Program-made: the position numbers and the translations under genes
Source of the DNA: Caprimulgus europaeus
Lineage: Eukaryota; Chordata; Aves; Caprimulgiformes; Caprimulgidae
Direction: 5' to 3'
Assembly (NCBI GenBank): GCA_907165065.1
Contig: OU015527.1
Location: 22,891,686 to 22,955,685 of the forward strand
Length of the DNA: 64,000 bases
Shown here: piece after piece, positions 45,201 to 64,000 of the stretch
Layout: each line of letters begins with the position of its first letter
Numbering within the stretch: the stretch's first letter is position 1
Notes under the pieces: generated by a model
Databases searched by the model: none
What the model saw: the letters and a program-made list of their open reading frames with translations, nothing else
Told to the model about the DNA's origin: nothing

Positions 45201-48200
45201 CAAAAATAACCTCACTCATAGTTAGTGTAAGCAAATTTCAAATTAATGATGACAATATCTTTTTTATAACTATAGAAACATAGGTTGTGGTTCTAATAAG
45301 GTCTGGTTTTGGTTTTATGCTTAAATAACATTGTGTTCTCCTTACTAAGAATAATTTTCCACCAAATTACAAGAGTGATTCTTAAGTACAGATGCAATAT
45401 TCAAAAATTTAAAAGCAAATTGGATAATTTACAAGTAAATTTATGATATAAGATACATCATACTTCATTGTTTTCAGTAATGCAACATGAAATAATACAA
45501 CTCTTTAAACTTCACACATTCTCCTACTGTTTTTGTTTTTTCCTGCTTGCAGTCATGTATTACAGAGTTTCTCTAGAATTTTAAAATTGCAGAAGGGCAG
45601 TCATCTATGCTTGTCTGAGGCTACATCCTTGAACTTCACAAAGGTAACTATTTCAAGAAATATACATTCTTGCAAACTGTAATAGTTGGCCATACTGTGC
45701 CTTTCAGATAATTTAATATTAAGTTGTTCTAGTATTCTGGCCATATTCTTGTCTGAGAGTAAATATTATTCATCTTGTAATTAATTCACTTAATTAAAAC
45801 AGAATGGGAAAGGTTGCACTATCAAAGACAATGTGCCACATAGAAAGGGATTTTATACTTCAGAAACTTAACCAGAACATGTTGGAATATGTAGGACCTA
45901 CAGGGTGATTTGTTCTACTAGCTCATGGATGTCTATACTCCAAACACCTCTCTTCAGTCACTAGCCTGAGACCATCCCAGTGCAATACATTTGAAGGGAG
46001 GAATACAGTTTTAAAGCACCAAACTAGACAATGCAGTGCTTCATGAGTATTTTCTTTTTCATTAAAGCTCATGGAGTATCTCTTTCCTGCACATTTCCTT
46101 CCAGCATTAAGGTTAGTGAATATCTGGATCCTAACTCTTCTGATGTATTAATTTGGAATTTAACATGATTTAGTGAACCCTCAAGAAGGGTAATTTTTCA
46201 GCATTTACGTGCACACCAGGAAAAAAAGCAACTGGATTAGACATTACCCTTCTAAATTTAAAAGTTTTGATAGAATTAGGTAAGGTGAAATTACAATTTT
46301 CTGTTCAAGATCTTTTAAGAGTGACCTCCTGCCTATTCTGCTCTGGATAGAGAATCTGTCTGCAGATTTAATTATGGAAAGAATATACCCCCCCCCCCAA
46401 TCTAATTTTTTAAAAATTCTAAAACAGGAAGCTATCTCTCATATTAGCAATTTCTTTGTAAACAGTACGAAAAAGAGATGTAGCAGATGGTTCCAGACAA
46501 AATAACTGAAAGCCATTCAAAGCTTTGGACTTGTAAGAGTTTTTATTATTACTATTGCAGTTGTATATGTTGCTGAGTCAGCAACTACATTTCACGACTT
46601 GGCACTTAATTATAATACTGATAGGCATAGATGGTTTCACAAAATATATTCTGTATCTCAGAAACTTCACAGATTAAATTAAACTTCACTTAAAAGAATG
46701 ATGATTTGATATGCACACAAAAATCAGAGTTCTGAAGTTCATTTTGCTCCTTTGTTAATTTTAATTAGTCTATAAACTACAGGTAGTCACTTACCAGTGT
46801 TAGGAGTGCCACCAACCAAAACAAGTAGCTAATTTTGAATTTAAAAACCTGTCAAAGTCTTGCATCAGCATTTCTGTAAGTATGTATTTTTCAGCTGACT
46901 TTCAATAAAGCTCATGAAATGTACTTTGACAGTAACTACTTTTAGGATGACACCTTTTTGACTGTAGTGTTTCATCTGCCATTGATGGTCTCTGGTACTC
47001 TGGCGGTCTCCAGAACTGTCCAAAACAGGGCTATTGCAACATTAAGCGTTATCTGTATTAAACCTCTGTGCTCTGGAGAATTTTGGTTTTACCAGTTCTA
47101 GCAGTTTTGCCAGCTCCTTGTTAATAGCTTAATAGTAGACTTGTAGCACCTCTCACCTTCTCCTTCTCACCTTCATTCTTCTACATGAATTTTAGCCTAG
47201 CAGTTTTTACGGTAAGCCCCTGTATTTGCTTTATGAACTCAGCTGTGTGAACTTAAGTCAAATATCTTCATTAAGCATGCTTCACAGAATCCTTGGTATG
47301 TTACACACATAACTTTTCCCTAGGGATGTCTTCCTTCTCTATTCTCTGAAAACTCTCTCGGTTGATTTTGGGGAAGAACAACCTGCCTAGTTTTCCAAAA
47401 TCCTCACCAAAATGAGAACTCAAGCTTCAGCTTTACAGGAATGCACACACAAGCTTCGCTAACTGCAACAGCCAGCCAAGAGTAAAGGTGGCTGTTGGCT
47501 AGCAATAGAAACAGCACACTCAAAAAAGGAAATTCAGCTGTAGAGAGGCTGCAGGCTATGTGCATGAGTGCACCGAGTAGAAATCCTGAAGAAAACAAAT
47601 TGATTGGAAGGTGCAGTAAAGGGCATTAGTGGAAAGCTGGAATAGGGTTGGGAAGATGGATTCAGAAGCAGAGCAATGGTGAGGGGGAGAGGAAAGCTCA
47701 AAGAAAGGCTTTCCTTCCTTGCCTCTGGGGTAGGTTGACAAAAATGCACACTGGGGAACACTGAGGGTGAAGATATGCAGTGGGAATATAGGCTGTGAAA
47801 ATCAGGGGGCATCAGCCCATCAGGCTGGGCTTGGATACTTTGGTCTTGAAAAGTCAGGAGGTCAGAGGGACTGGCAGTACCTTGGGGCACCATCTCCTCA
47901 ACTGTCACTTGGCTGGCACCAAAGAAATACATACTCACCAAACTCATCCCCATGAAGTGTAGCCAGGCACTCCATATGCAGCTGTAAGGCTGTCATTCTT
48001 CCAGCAAAGCCCTCCTTTTTGTTGGTGCAAACATGGTACCTCTAACTACACAGGAACAACTGCGGTCATGCCCAGCTCTCACAAATACACAGATTTTCAG
48101 ATTTGTTCAAGATTAACATTTTTTGGCAGGAAATGCTAAAGAAAAATATTCCATATGGTTTTAGTCAGTAGTGTCTATTTTCACTGGCTTTCATTTACAA

Positions 48201-50600
48201 CCTTCACACAAAAAGGCACTATGATGTATTAAAAGTTTGCAAATTAATTCCAGAACAGAACTGGTACAGCTGGGTTAATTTTCTGACTAAGCATGTGTCC
48301 ACGCTGTGGTTTGCCAACCAGATCTGGCCCATGGCCCATCCTTTGCAGACTTCTTTACCAGAGGCCCCTCAAACGTGGCCCAGGATTGACCTGTGTAATG
48401 TATGAACTGTTCTGGCAGCCTGTGTCCTGCTGCTCTTCTCTTGAAGTGCTGCAGGGTCCTTTGTGGCCATGCAGTGGGAAGCAAACTGATCAGGATCTTC
48501 TTTATGTTCAGTTATGTAACAGGTACTGTATGCTGCCAAGGAAACACTGTTGGAAGGTTAAGTGAACTACGCCACCACTGCCTGGCCATTGATGCATCCC
48601 CGATACGTGCAAGAGATCCATTATGGGACTAACACAGAAGTCAAGAGCTTCACCTGCACAGAAACTTCCCTGTAAAGCCGCATTACCTGCTGTGGCCAAA
48701 GGCTGTGGGTCATCTGTTACTGAAAGATTAAGCAGTTAACCAAAGTTCAGGGAACAGCTAGTTCACATTTAATTCACATATATTATTGTAGCCCATTACA
48801 TGGCTGTATTTTTTCTTATAGCTAGAATAAAAGAAATAGTGTAATGAACCAAGTATGGACTAAGTAGTTCGGGGTTACAGTTAGATCTTGGGTGTTGACT
48901 AAACATAGAACTATAAATAATTATGAAGTTTCTTCTGAAAATCCAGCTAGCACTTATGTATCTCAAGGGACTTGCTCAGTTTACTTCCCCTGAATGATTA
49001 AGATTCATGAAGATAATTTATATTATATAATGGAAGAAAACAAATTTTAAACAGAGTCTTGACAATCCACAGTAAGTGCATGCAAATATTCTGAACTTAT
49101 CAGTTCATGTAAACAATGACATTTTGGAGTAAACTCAGAATTACGCACTTGATCATGACTTACCATTTTTCTATAAAACATCCTCCCTCAATTTTTTTCT
49201 ACAATATATATAATACAGAATACAAACAAATATCTAAGATTTTTTTAAAAAATATTTCCTGCTATATTTTAAGTGGGAATTTTATTGATATAATATAAAT
49301 TTGAAGCTAATTCTGACTCAGCTTTAGAGTGTAAGACGAAGTAACCAGCTTCCAAAATAGAATTATGAAGGTGCTACAAATAATAAAAAACCAGAATTAT
49401 TTTCTTTGTATGTTAGGTCCAGAAATACTTTCAACAGGACAATGGTGATTCTTACTTTTTAAGGCAAATTAAAAATAATCATTAAATGTCATTATTTAGC
49501 CCAAAGGAATTTTTCGATTGTTAAATGTTATGAAAATAATAAAAAAAAAAAGATAGTTACCAATAAATTGGTAGGGCTAAGAGGTTAGAAAATACATGCT
49601 AGAAACATTCCTTGTTTTAGTATTGGTCATATCCAAAGGAAGATCTTTCACTGGCCCCTTACAGCGTGAGAGTATAAGGATGGGTGGACCACAACATGTT
49701 CTCCAACTCTCATTCTTGACTTGTGTCTTAGGAAGAATAATTGGACTATAGAGAAAAATGAAAGGGTAACAAACAAATAATGAATTCCATGAACCTCCTT
49801 TCTGCTCCTAGCTGTGTGACAGAATTGTATTTTCTGGCTACTACTTCTGGAGCATTTAACAAATAAAAGCTTCAGCATAAAGTTTCAGAACAAAGCTGAA
49901 ATTTCAGGTGTGACCATAGTAGCTTGTCCCAACACAGTTCACTAAAACTAACCTTGATCAGTACAGGTGGGTGACTCATACCAAGTGTTACCTATTTTAA
50001 TAGTCCTCACTACTCTCTGACAGAAGCAAGACTGCCTACATTTATTTCTGCAAAGGTAAAAATAAGAGGACTTAATTTCAGACACAGTACACAAAAAAGC
50101 TAGGATTTAATTAATTTGCTGTTCAAATAAAACTTCATCATGGACAAACTTGCAATAAGATGCCTCATTAGGAAGAAAAGCTGTATGAGAATGATCTTCA
50201 GTTCCTTCGGTCTTGTCTACCTTCCCAAGGAAGGGTGAGGTGGTTTCTTACCAAAAAAAGCTGTCGCCACTGAACATGCCACTGAGTGTAACACTAGAGA
50301 TTGAAACAACTCCTTAGAAATACATCACTGTAACACTACTTCACTAGGATTTTACACTTTTAAGTGGGAAACCTGCAGCTTAACAGAAAGGGCTGTGGAG
50401 GTGACAAGGTCCATTTGTTGATGACAGAACATCATACATGGACAAAACAAGCCAATCGAGCTCTGAAAAGAAGGAAGACAGGCATCAAAGGTGTTCAGCC
50501 TAGGGATTCAGTGCTCTGGGTCAGTCTAGGTCCGTGTCTCAAAGGGTAGTTAAAGCATGCACCTTTTATAGAAGCATCATGTTTCTGCAGAAATGGCCAT
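42229..50600. other. RGMB-CHD1 spacer, central part
   Basis: More than 8 kb without a recognised gene. 42240-43650 has a higher GC content and may contain old repeat or pseudogene material, but no family was identified. 44700-47000 is AT-rich with a run of C's at 46390-46399. A coding-like 69-codon minus frame at 44231-44437 is discussed under findings. Confidence 0.4.
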
Positions 50601-50605
50601 CCTTT

Positions 50606-52455
50606 TCATAGCATCATAGAATAGTTTGGGTTGGAAGGGACTTTACAGATCATCCAGTTCCAACCCCCCTGCCATCAGCAGGGACACCTTCTACTAGACC
50701 AGGTTGGCCTTGAACACTTCCAGGGAGGGGGCATCCACAACTTCCTTGAGCAACTTGTTCCAGTGTCTCACCACCCTCACAGTGAAGAATTTCTTAATAT
50801 CTCATCTAAACCTCCCCCTCTTTCAGTTTAGAGCCATTTCCCCTTGTTCTATCACCACCTGCCCTTGTAAAAAGTCCCTCCCCAGCTTTCTTGCAGCCCC
50901 TTCAGGTACTGGAAGGCCGCTGTAAGATCTCCCCGGAGCCTTCTCTTCTTCAGGCTGAACAGCCCCAACTCTCTCAGCCTGTCCTCACAGGAGAGTGCTC
51001 CAGCCCTCGGATCATCCTCGTGGCCTCCTCTGGACTCGTTCCAACTGGTCCATGTCTCTCTTGTGTTGGGGGCTCCAGAACTGGACGCAGTACTCCAGGT
51101 GGGGCCTTATGAGAGCAGAGTAGAGGGGGAGAATCACCTCCCTCGACCTGCTGGCCACGCTTCTCTTGATGCAGCCCAGGATATGGTTATTGGCCTTCTG
51201 GGCTGCAAGCGCACATTGCCGGCTCGTGTTGAACTTCTCGTCCACCACCATTCCCAAGTCCTTTTCTTCAGAGCTGGCCTCAAGCCACTCTTTGCCCAGC
51301 CTGTATTTATGTTTGGGATTGCCCTGACCCAGGTACAGGACCTTGCATTTGGTCTTGTTGAACTTCATGAGGTTGCACAGGCCCCACCTCTCAAGCCTGT
51401 CAAGGTCCCCCTGGATGGCATCCCATCCCTCCAGTGTGTCAACTGCACCACTCAGCCTGGTGTCATCAGCAAACTTGCTGAGGGTGCACTCAGTCCCCCT
51501 GTCCACGTCACTGACACAGATGTTGAACAGCACTGGTCCCAGTACCTAACCCTGAGGGACACCACTCGTCGCCGGTTTCCACTTGGACTTTGAGCTGTTG
51601 ACCACAACTCTTTGAGTGCAACCATCCAGCCAGTTCCTTGTCCACCAAGTGGTCCATCCATCAAACCCACGTATCTGAAACTTGGAGACAAGGATTTAAT
51701 GCAGGACAGTGTCAAATGCCTTGCACAAGTCCAGGTAGATGACATCAGTTGCTTTAGCCTTGTCCACCAAAGCTGTAACCCCATCATAAAAGGCCACCAG
51801 ATTGATCAGGCACGATTTGCCCTTGGTGAAGCCATGCTGGTTGTCACCAGTCACCTTCTCATTCTCCATGTGCCTTAGCATAGTTTCTAGGAGTATCTGC
51901 TCCATGACCTTGCCTGGCACTGAGGTGAGACTGACGGGCCTGTAGTTCCCTGGGTCTTCCTTGTTACCCTTTTAAAAAATGGGGATTATGTTCCCCTTTT
52001 TCCAGTCTGCAGGAACTTCGCCAGACTGCCAGGACTCCTCAAATATGATGGATAATGGATTCGCAAATTCACTTGCCAGTTCCGTCAGGACCCATGGATG
52101 CATCCCATCAGGTCCCATGGACTTGTGCACCTTCAGGCTCCTTATCTGGAGCCCCCAACCTGATCTTCTCCTACGGTGGGTGGCTTTTCATTCTCCCAGA
52201 CACTTCCTTTGCTTTCTAGGACTTGGGCAGTGTGGCACAAGTCCTTGCCGGTGAAGACTGAGGCAAAAAAGTCATTGAGCACCTCAGCCTTCTCAATGTC
52301 CCAGGTGACCAGACCTCCTGTTGCCTTCCTGAGAGGGCCCACATCTCCCCTAGTTTTCCTTTTCTCCCCAACATACCTATAGAAGCTTTTTTTGTTTCTC
52401 TTGGTATCTCTGGCCAAGAGATGTGACTGGCATTTGAATCCTTTACAAGTCCTGT
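50606..52455 (-). mobile_element. CR1 LINE, about 1.85 kb, minus orientation
   Basis: The 3' end lies at 50606 (ATCATAGAATAGTTTGGGTT and GGAAGGGACTTTACAGATCA on the plus strand). Upstream on the minus strand it carries the reverse transcriptase, with [13 protein letters not shown] (51696-51735 area), an F-A-D-D form of the catalytic box ([10 protein letters not shown], near 51460) and [20 protein letters not shown]. The reading is spread over several frames, so it is inactive, but it is one of the best-preserved CR1 copies here. The 5' end is truncated at about 52455. Confidence 0.9.
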
Positions 52456-54465
52456 TCTTAACAGCAGCAAAAGGCTCTCAGAAACCAGAAGCTGTTTGAG
52501 TGCCACTCAGACACCAGGGCATCCGATCAAGATCAAAATAGAGAAAATAGAGTAACTGTGAGCAGGTAAATGACAATGCCAACACAGCAGCTGATGAACT
52601 AATGGGCAAACCAGTCACTGCATGTGCATCTCTGTCCTTAAAACTAATAGTAGCAATACATTTTTAATGTGCTTTTTCAGATTGACCAACAAGTCCTATT
52701 TTTAGGTAGTGCTGGGAATGGTAGACTAGAAATACATAACCAGATTAAGACAGAAATCTTAGACTTCCATGCATGGTAGATCTGAATCTTTATCAACATG
52801 CAAACAAATTCTCTTGCAGTCACTAGCAATCTTACCTCCCAAAACCTCTTGCAGACAGGCAACATTAGCATCTGGTGGATGCTTCAGAACTGGACACACT
52901 CCCTGAAGACTTTTCATTACAAACAAACAAAAGAAGGATCAAATCTGTGTGTGTGGAAAGTGAACTATAAATGGCTTATTTGCAGAGGATATGAGATTCT
53001 CCTAAACAGTAAGATACACCAAATCAGTCAGCCTCATAAGCAATGGCAGTTATCTCCACCATCAAACTTCACACCTAATTGAAACCAGAAGGGAAAAATT
53101 TAAACCGTTGCAAATGTGATTTGTAAATCTGTAAATATGATTGAATAAAAATTAACACAGCCTAAGCAGACTAATTGCCAAAGGTCATAATCATCAAAGC
53201 TACCAAGTAAGAATTTTCTGTCTTGCTTATTTCAAAGCGACCTGAGATACCTTTAACAAAAACAGATACAGACTAACCATGTGATGTTACACATGCTCAG
53301 CCACAATGCCTTAACACAGCTACTCTGATGGTGAACAATGCTCAGTGGAACTGCTCTCTCTGTGCTCTATTGATGGACCTATGCACTACCCAAGCAGGAA
53401 TGATCAGAGAGTGGTTGGAGATGCTCCAACGTCTAGATTTTCATAACTGGAAGCAGAAGACATAGCACATATGCACAACCTTATCAGACGCCACACCACT
53501 ACCTAAAAAGCAGAACAACTCAAAACACTCCAGATCTTGGGAAGATGAAGAGTTAAGAAATGAAGCAGCATTAACCAAGTCCCGGCCGACATTAAATAAG
53601 CTTAAAACTTAAATGTGCAGCAACTATGCCTACACTGTGATCCTGACAGATACTCTGTAGACAGATTTTGGTTCTATATCAATGCTTTCATATAAACCTG
53701 TTTAATTAGAAAAAAAAATGCTCAGCATTGCAAGAGCAGAGAAAAATTGAAGCAATTGACAGAGCTCCTATCATGTGATGCCAGGCTAGATATCCTCCCT
53801 AATTATCACATTGTGTATTCATTTTAGTACTTAATAGTTTAGTGTTTTTATGGGTAAATCTGAGAAAAGTAACGCTGTAGAGAAAAACACAGCAGAAAAC
53901 TACAAGAGCCCACATATCCATTTAGTTTAAATTTAATTTGTCAGATAGAAGTTACCTATGTACAATCAGTGTGCATTGTAACAATTCTGTCAAAGTAATT
54001 CAAATCTTCTAAAATATTAACTGGCTGCATAGCACATTTGACATTATTGCCCATGTTGAAGAGGGAACACACATGGATTTACAATAAGTTTTGGCTGATT
54101 TGGATTCTGAAGTGTTCAGATATTTAACACTCCTTCTTTAAAAAGAAAAACTTTCCAGAGCACAGTTTAGCTGGATATTTCTTACCATTTCATTACAAAC
54201 AATCACAACACTGACAGTTCAATAGGGAAGAAAAAAACACCACCCCAAAAAACCCCCAAAACATATATCTAAAGTATCCAATAAAAAAGGAGCACTAAAT
54301 GGAATAAAATGTTCCCTTTCCCCATTTTTTACATTCTAAACAGTGATTCCATCAAGATACGTTATTAGAACATGTAAGTACACTGATTTTGTTTCATACT
54401 TGTGACAAGAAGGCCTGAGTTGGTGGGGAAAGGAACAGTCAGAAAAAGCCTGAGAGGGAAAAAAG
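52456..54465. other. Spacer before the CHD1 3' UTR, nothing recognised
   Basis: AT-rich DNA without recognised exons or repeats. Confidence 0.4.
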
Positions 54466-54469
54466 CTCA

Positions 54470-54475
54470 TTTAAT
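54470..54475 (-). terminator. CHD1: Candidate CHD1 polyadenylation signal
   Basis: TTTAAT on the plus strand reads ATTAAA on the minus strand, about 660 bases after the CHD1 stop. A weak candidate; the true end may lie elsewhere. Confidence 0.2.
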
Positions 54476-55132
54476 GAATTTACAACAATTTACAGCCATT
54501 TGTTTTGTGTGTTTTGGGTTTTTTTTTTTTAATTATTTTTTTGTTTGTTTTGTAAAAAGGCATTATAACTGATCACAAACAGGAGAAATCCTGGCTATTT
54601 TACAGTTATAGGTACAGAATTTAAATATTCAAGCTTGTGATGAAAAGCGGCAAGGTGGTCGCAGTGTACAATGTAAACAAGTAGCTTTGGAAAGTGTACA
54701 AAGTCCTTGAGAGTTCTTTACTAAGAAACAAAAGAAAACAAACTCCTCATTCCTTCCTGAAATATAAGCACAGGTCAGTGTTTAAAAGATCATTTACAAA
54801 CATAGTTTAAAACGTGTCCAGCCTAAAACCACTTTGACATGAAGAGTTTTAAAGATCCAGTCTGAAAGGGGCAGTGTTGAGGTCCCTGTAAAAGTAAACA
54901 TCTTCCATTTCTTAAAAAAAAGTGCCACAACATTTGCAGCACAGTGCAGCATAAACTTTAAATACAAAAATATTTTTCTTCTGTTGGGATAATAGACCTT
55001 GCATCCTGGAAAGAAGTAACAATACTGCTACTGATAGAATATCCAGTCCGTATCTTTCAAGTCATGTAAGGCAATTACTGTGTTAGTTCACTGCATATGG
55101 CTAAAAGAAGGTCCAGAAAATGTCAGTCTTCG
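54476..55132 (-). other. CHD1: CHD1 3' untranslated region (probable)
   Basis: Repeat-poor sequence directly after the CHD1 stop codon on the minus strand. It contains a long A-rich tract on the minus strand (T/G-rich on plus) at about 54500-54555. The extent is inferred. Confidence 0.45.
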
Positions 55133-62173
<7,041 letters not shown>

Positions 62174-64000
62174 CTGCAATACGCAAGCATATATGTCACA
62201 TCAAACTGAGTTCCTAGCTATACAAGTTTTGTAACCATCAGATTAAAGCATACATTTTATCTGTGCATTTTTTTTCTTTTTGTACATAGATTTACCACCT
62301 ATCAAATAGAATTGAATGCAGTTGTGATGAAAGATGAGAACTACTCACTTACTTTCTTGATGTGACAAAGCAAGAAATGATTTTGCAGCAGTAGTGGGGG
62401 TGATAAATTATGTCCATTTAACTTAGAATTAACTTGGAGTTCTATCCCTCTAAGAAGTAGTTAGGCTCTGAAGAGCCAAAAACTGTAAGGAAGTAGGTCT
62501 CACAAAACTGAGCTAATTGGTCAGGATGCTCAAGAGATGGGGATGTTAGAAGACCTCTGTTATAGTTAGCTTTGTCCCAGTAACTTTTTACCAACCCCAT
62601 ATTAAACATTCACAGGAGAAGGTAACAGTGTGCCAACTTTGTCTTTTCCAGAGGTGTTCCTTTTACTAGGCTTAAAAAAAGTCTTAGGTACAGATTGTCT
62701 GATAGGGGCCCATTTAATTATTTGAAGATTAACAAAATACCATTCCACTGGTCTTTATAATATTCACTTATGAGGTGTGAGATGGAAACTCAAATCCTTT
62801 CAGACACAGAAAAATACTGTAAGTAACAAAAGTGTTATATACACGTGCAAGAATCTTTAGAATTGATTTGAAGTACACTCTGGAAAGGCATATACAGAAT
62901 CCATTGCAGAAAAACAGATGAAAGAATGCCTAACACAAATCTGATAACTTAGATGAAGTATCAAGTAATCAGCCTGACTAGGACTTCAGTATTTAAGTAT
63001 AATGGAAACTTCCAAGCAAAAATCCTCGCCTCATGTTCTAGCAGTTGAACAGATAAGTTTTAAATATTGCACACAGTAAGGCAGCTAAGTAGCTAAAGCC
63101 AACTGTTTAGGTGGTAAAGTCCATTTTTTTAATATTGTCCAGTTTTCAGAAGTGCAATTGTTAGTCTGTGTCCAAAAGTATTGTGTTGAATATCTGTTAT
63201 TAAATATACAAAAAAGGGGAGAGCATTCTAGGCACTTTCCTAAAACATAACAAGTCAATCAACAGACTGGCAGTATCTTCTGTTTTGAGTGGACATGAAG
63301 TCTAACACTCGTTTTTTAAATAGTCTGAACACTTAATTTGCTTAGTTTTAGAATTCAGTTGTCCATGCTAATTTACTGGGAACTGTCACAACACTTACAA
63401 TAATTTGTCTAAAATGTAAGACTAAGAACTGTATCTATAAACGTAAGCCAGTCTACATGCAAAGTTTAATTTTTTTCTGGCTTTACAATTTATTCCTCAT
63501 ATACACAATTTAAATACATACAGGAATGCCTTAGTTAAAAATGGATACTTTTTATAGACCTATCATGGTACTTCTAAGGCTGATTCAGTTTTAACTATGT
63601 ATTCGTATAAGTACTTTTTCTTCTAGAGTGAGTTGACAGTTACAGTGATTTGTAATAGTTTAAAATGGTTACATAAGACACTTCAATTTAGTTTATTTTA
63701 AACTAAATAGTACGTATTTTAATTATAAATATGGATTTGCACTGATTTATTTCAGCTACTTTCAAAGTAATAAAATTAGGCGTGATATGACCCAAAACAT
63801 TACCTAAATTTTTATCTGTATTGGTTTCTGCTGTGTGATTGTTAGAAATAAAATGACCCAACAAAATCAGAGGAGGGAACACACCAGAAGTAACAGAACA
63901 CAACAAAGTTAACTAATGGGTTCAATAGTCTTTTTGGACTATTAAGCCAAAATAACCAACTAAAAGCCATGCCATACTCAGGACCCTTCACATGCAAGTC
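62174..64000 (-). other. CHD1: CHD1 intron at window edge, no exon seen
   Basis: No further CHD1 coding exon was recognised between the exon at 61910-62173 and the end of the window. The sequence is AT-rich and without clear repeats. Confidence 0.5.

Noticed and set aside
51012..51533. 173-codon reverse-transcriptase frame as a host gene
   Set aside because: It is the CR1 LINE reverse transcriptase within a truncated, frameshifted copy.
62340..62420. Possible extra CHD1 exon ending at AAGAAA|GTAAGT on the minus strand
   Set aside because: The preceding sequence (LLLQNHFLLCHIKK) does not resemble CHD1, and no convincing acceptor or frame link was found.

Overview
This is vertebrate, and very probably avian, genomic DNA. 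Three intron-containing genes can be followed exon by exon with consensus GT/AG junctions and unbroken reading frames: RIOK2 (minus strand, complete, 10 coding exons, 559 codons), RGMB (plus strand, complete, 3 coding exons, 433 codons) and the last seven coding exons of CHD1 (minus strand, 431 C-terminal codons; the rest lies beyond position 64000). The repeats are CR1 LINEs with the typical 3' end, plus avian-type endogenous retrovirus LTRs. No Alu, L1 or other mammalian repeat was seen. CHD1 is the classic bird sex-chromosome gene, so the window is most likely from a Z chromosome; that is inference, not read from the sequence.

Layout. 1-4300: a decayed endogenous retrovirus (5' LTR, primer-binding-site-like sequence, broken gag) split by a younger solo LTR that has a perfect 5-bp target duplication. 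5340-15900: RIOK2, with several CR1 scraps in its introns. 15450-16480: CpG-rich RIOK2 promoter. 16480-19080: spacer without recognised genes. 19080-20230: CpG-rich RGMB promoter and first coding exon. 20600-35760: RGMB introns, holding a solo LTR, a truncated CR1, a possible old LTR region and a long CR1 that is itself interrupted by another solo LTR. 35765-36433: last RGMB coding exon, then its 3' UTR. 36700-54450: gene-free spacer with an LTR fragment and CR1 copies. 54450-64000: 3' part of CHD1.

RIOK2 and RGMB are head to head with about 3.9 kb between start codons. RGMB and CHD1 are tail to tail. The genes are not functionally coupled as far as the sequence shows: RIOK2 is a 40S ribosome maturation kinase/ATPase, RGMB a GPI-anchored BMP co-receptor and neogenin ligand, and CHD1 a chromatin remodeller. 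I found no evidence for a new biological system. The most informative features outside the genes are the nested transposon insertions, the GC-rich repeat array inside one LTR family, and a few short unexplained reading frames.
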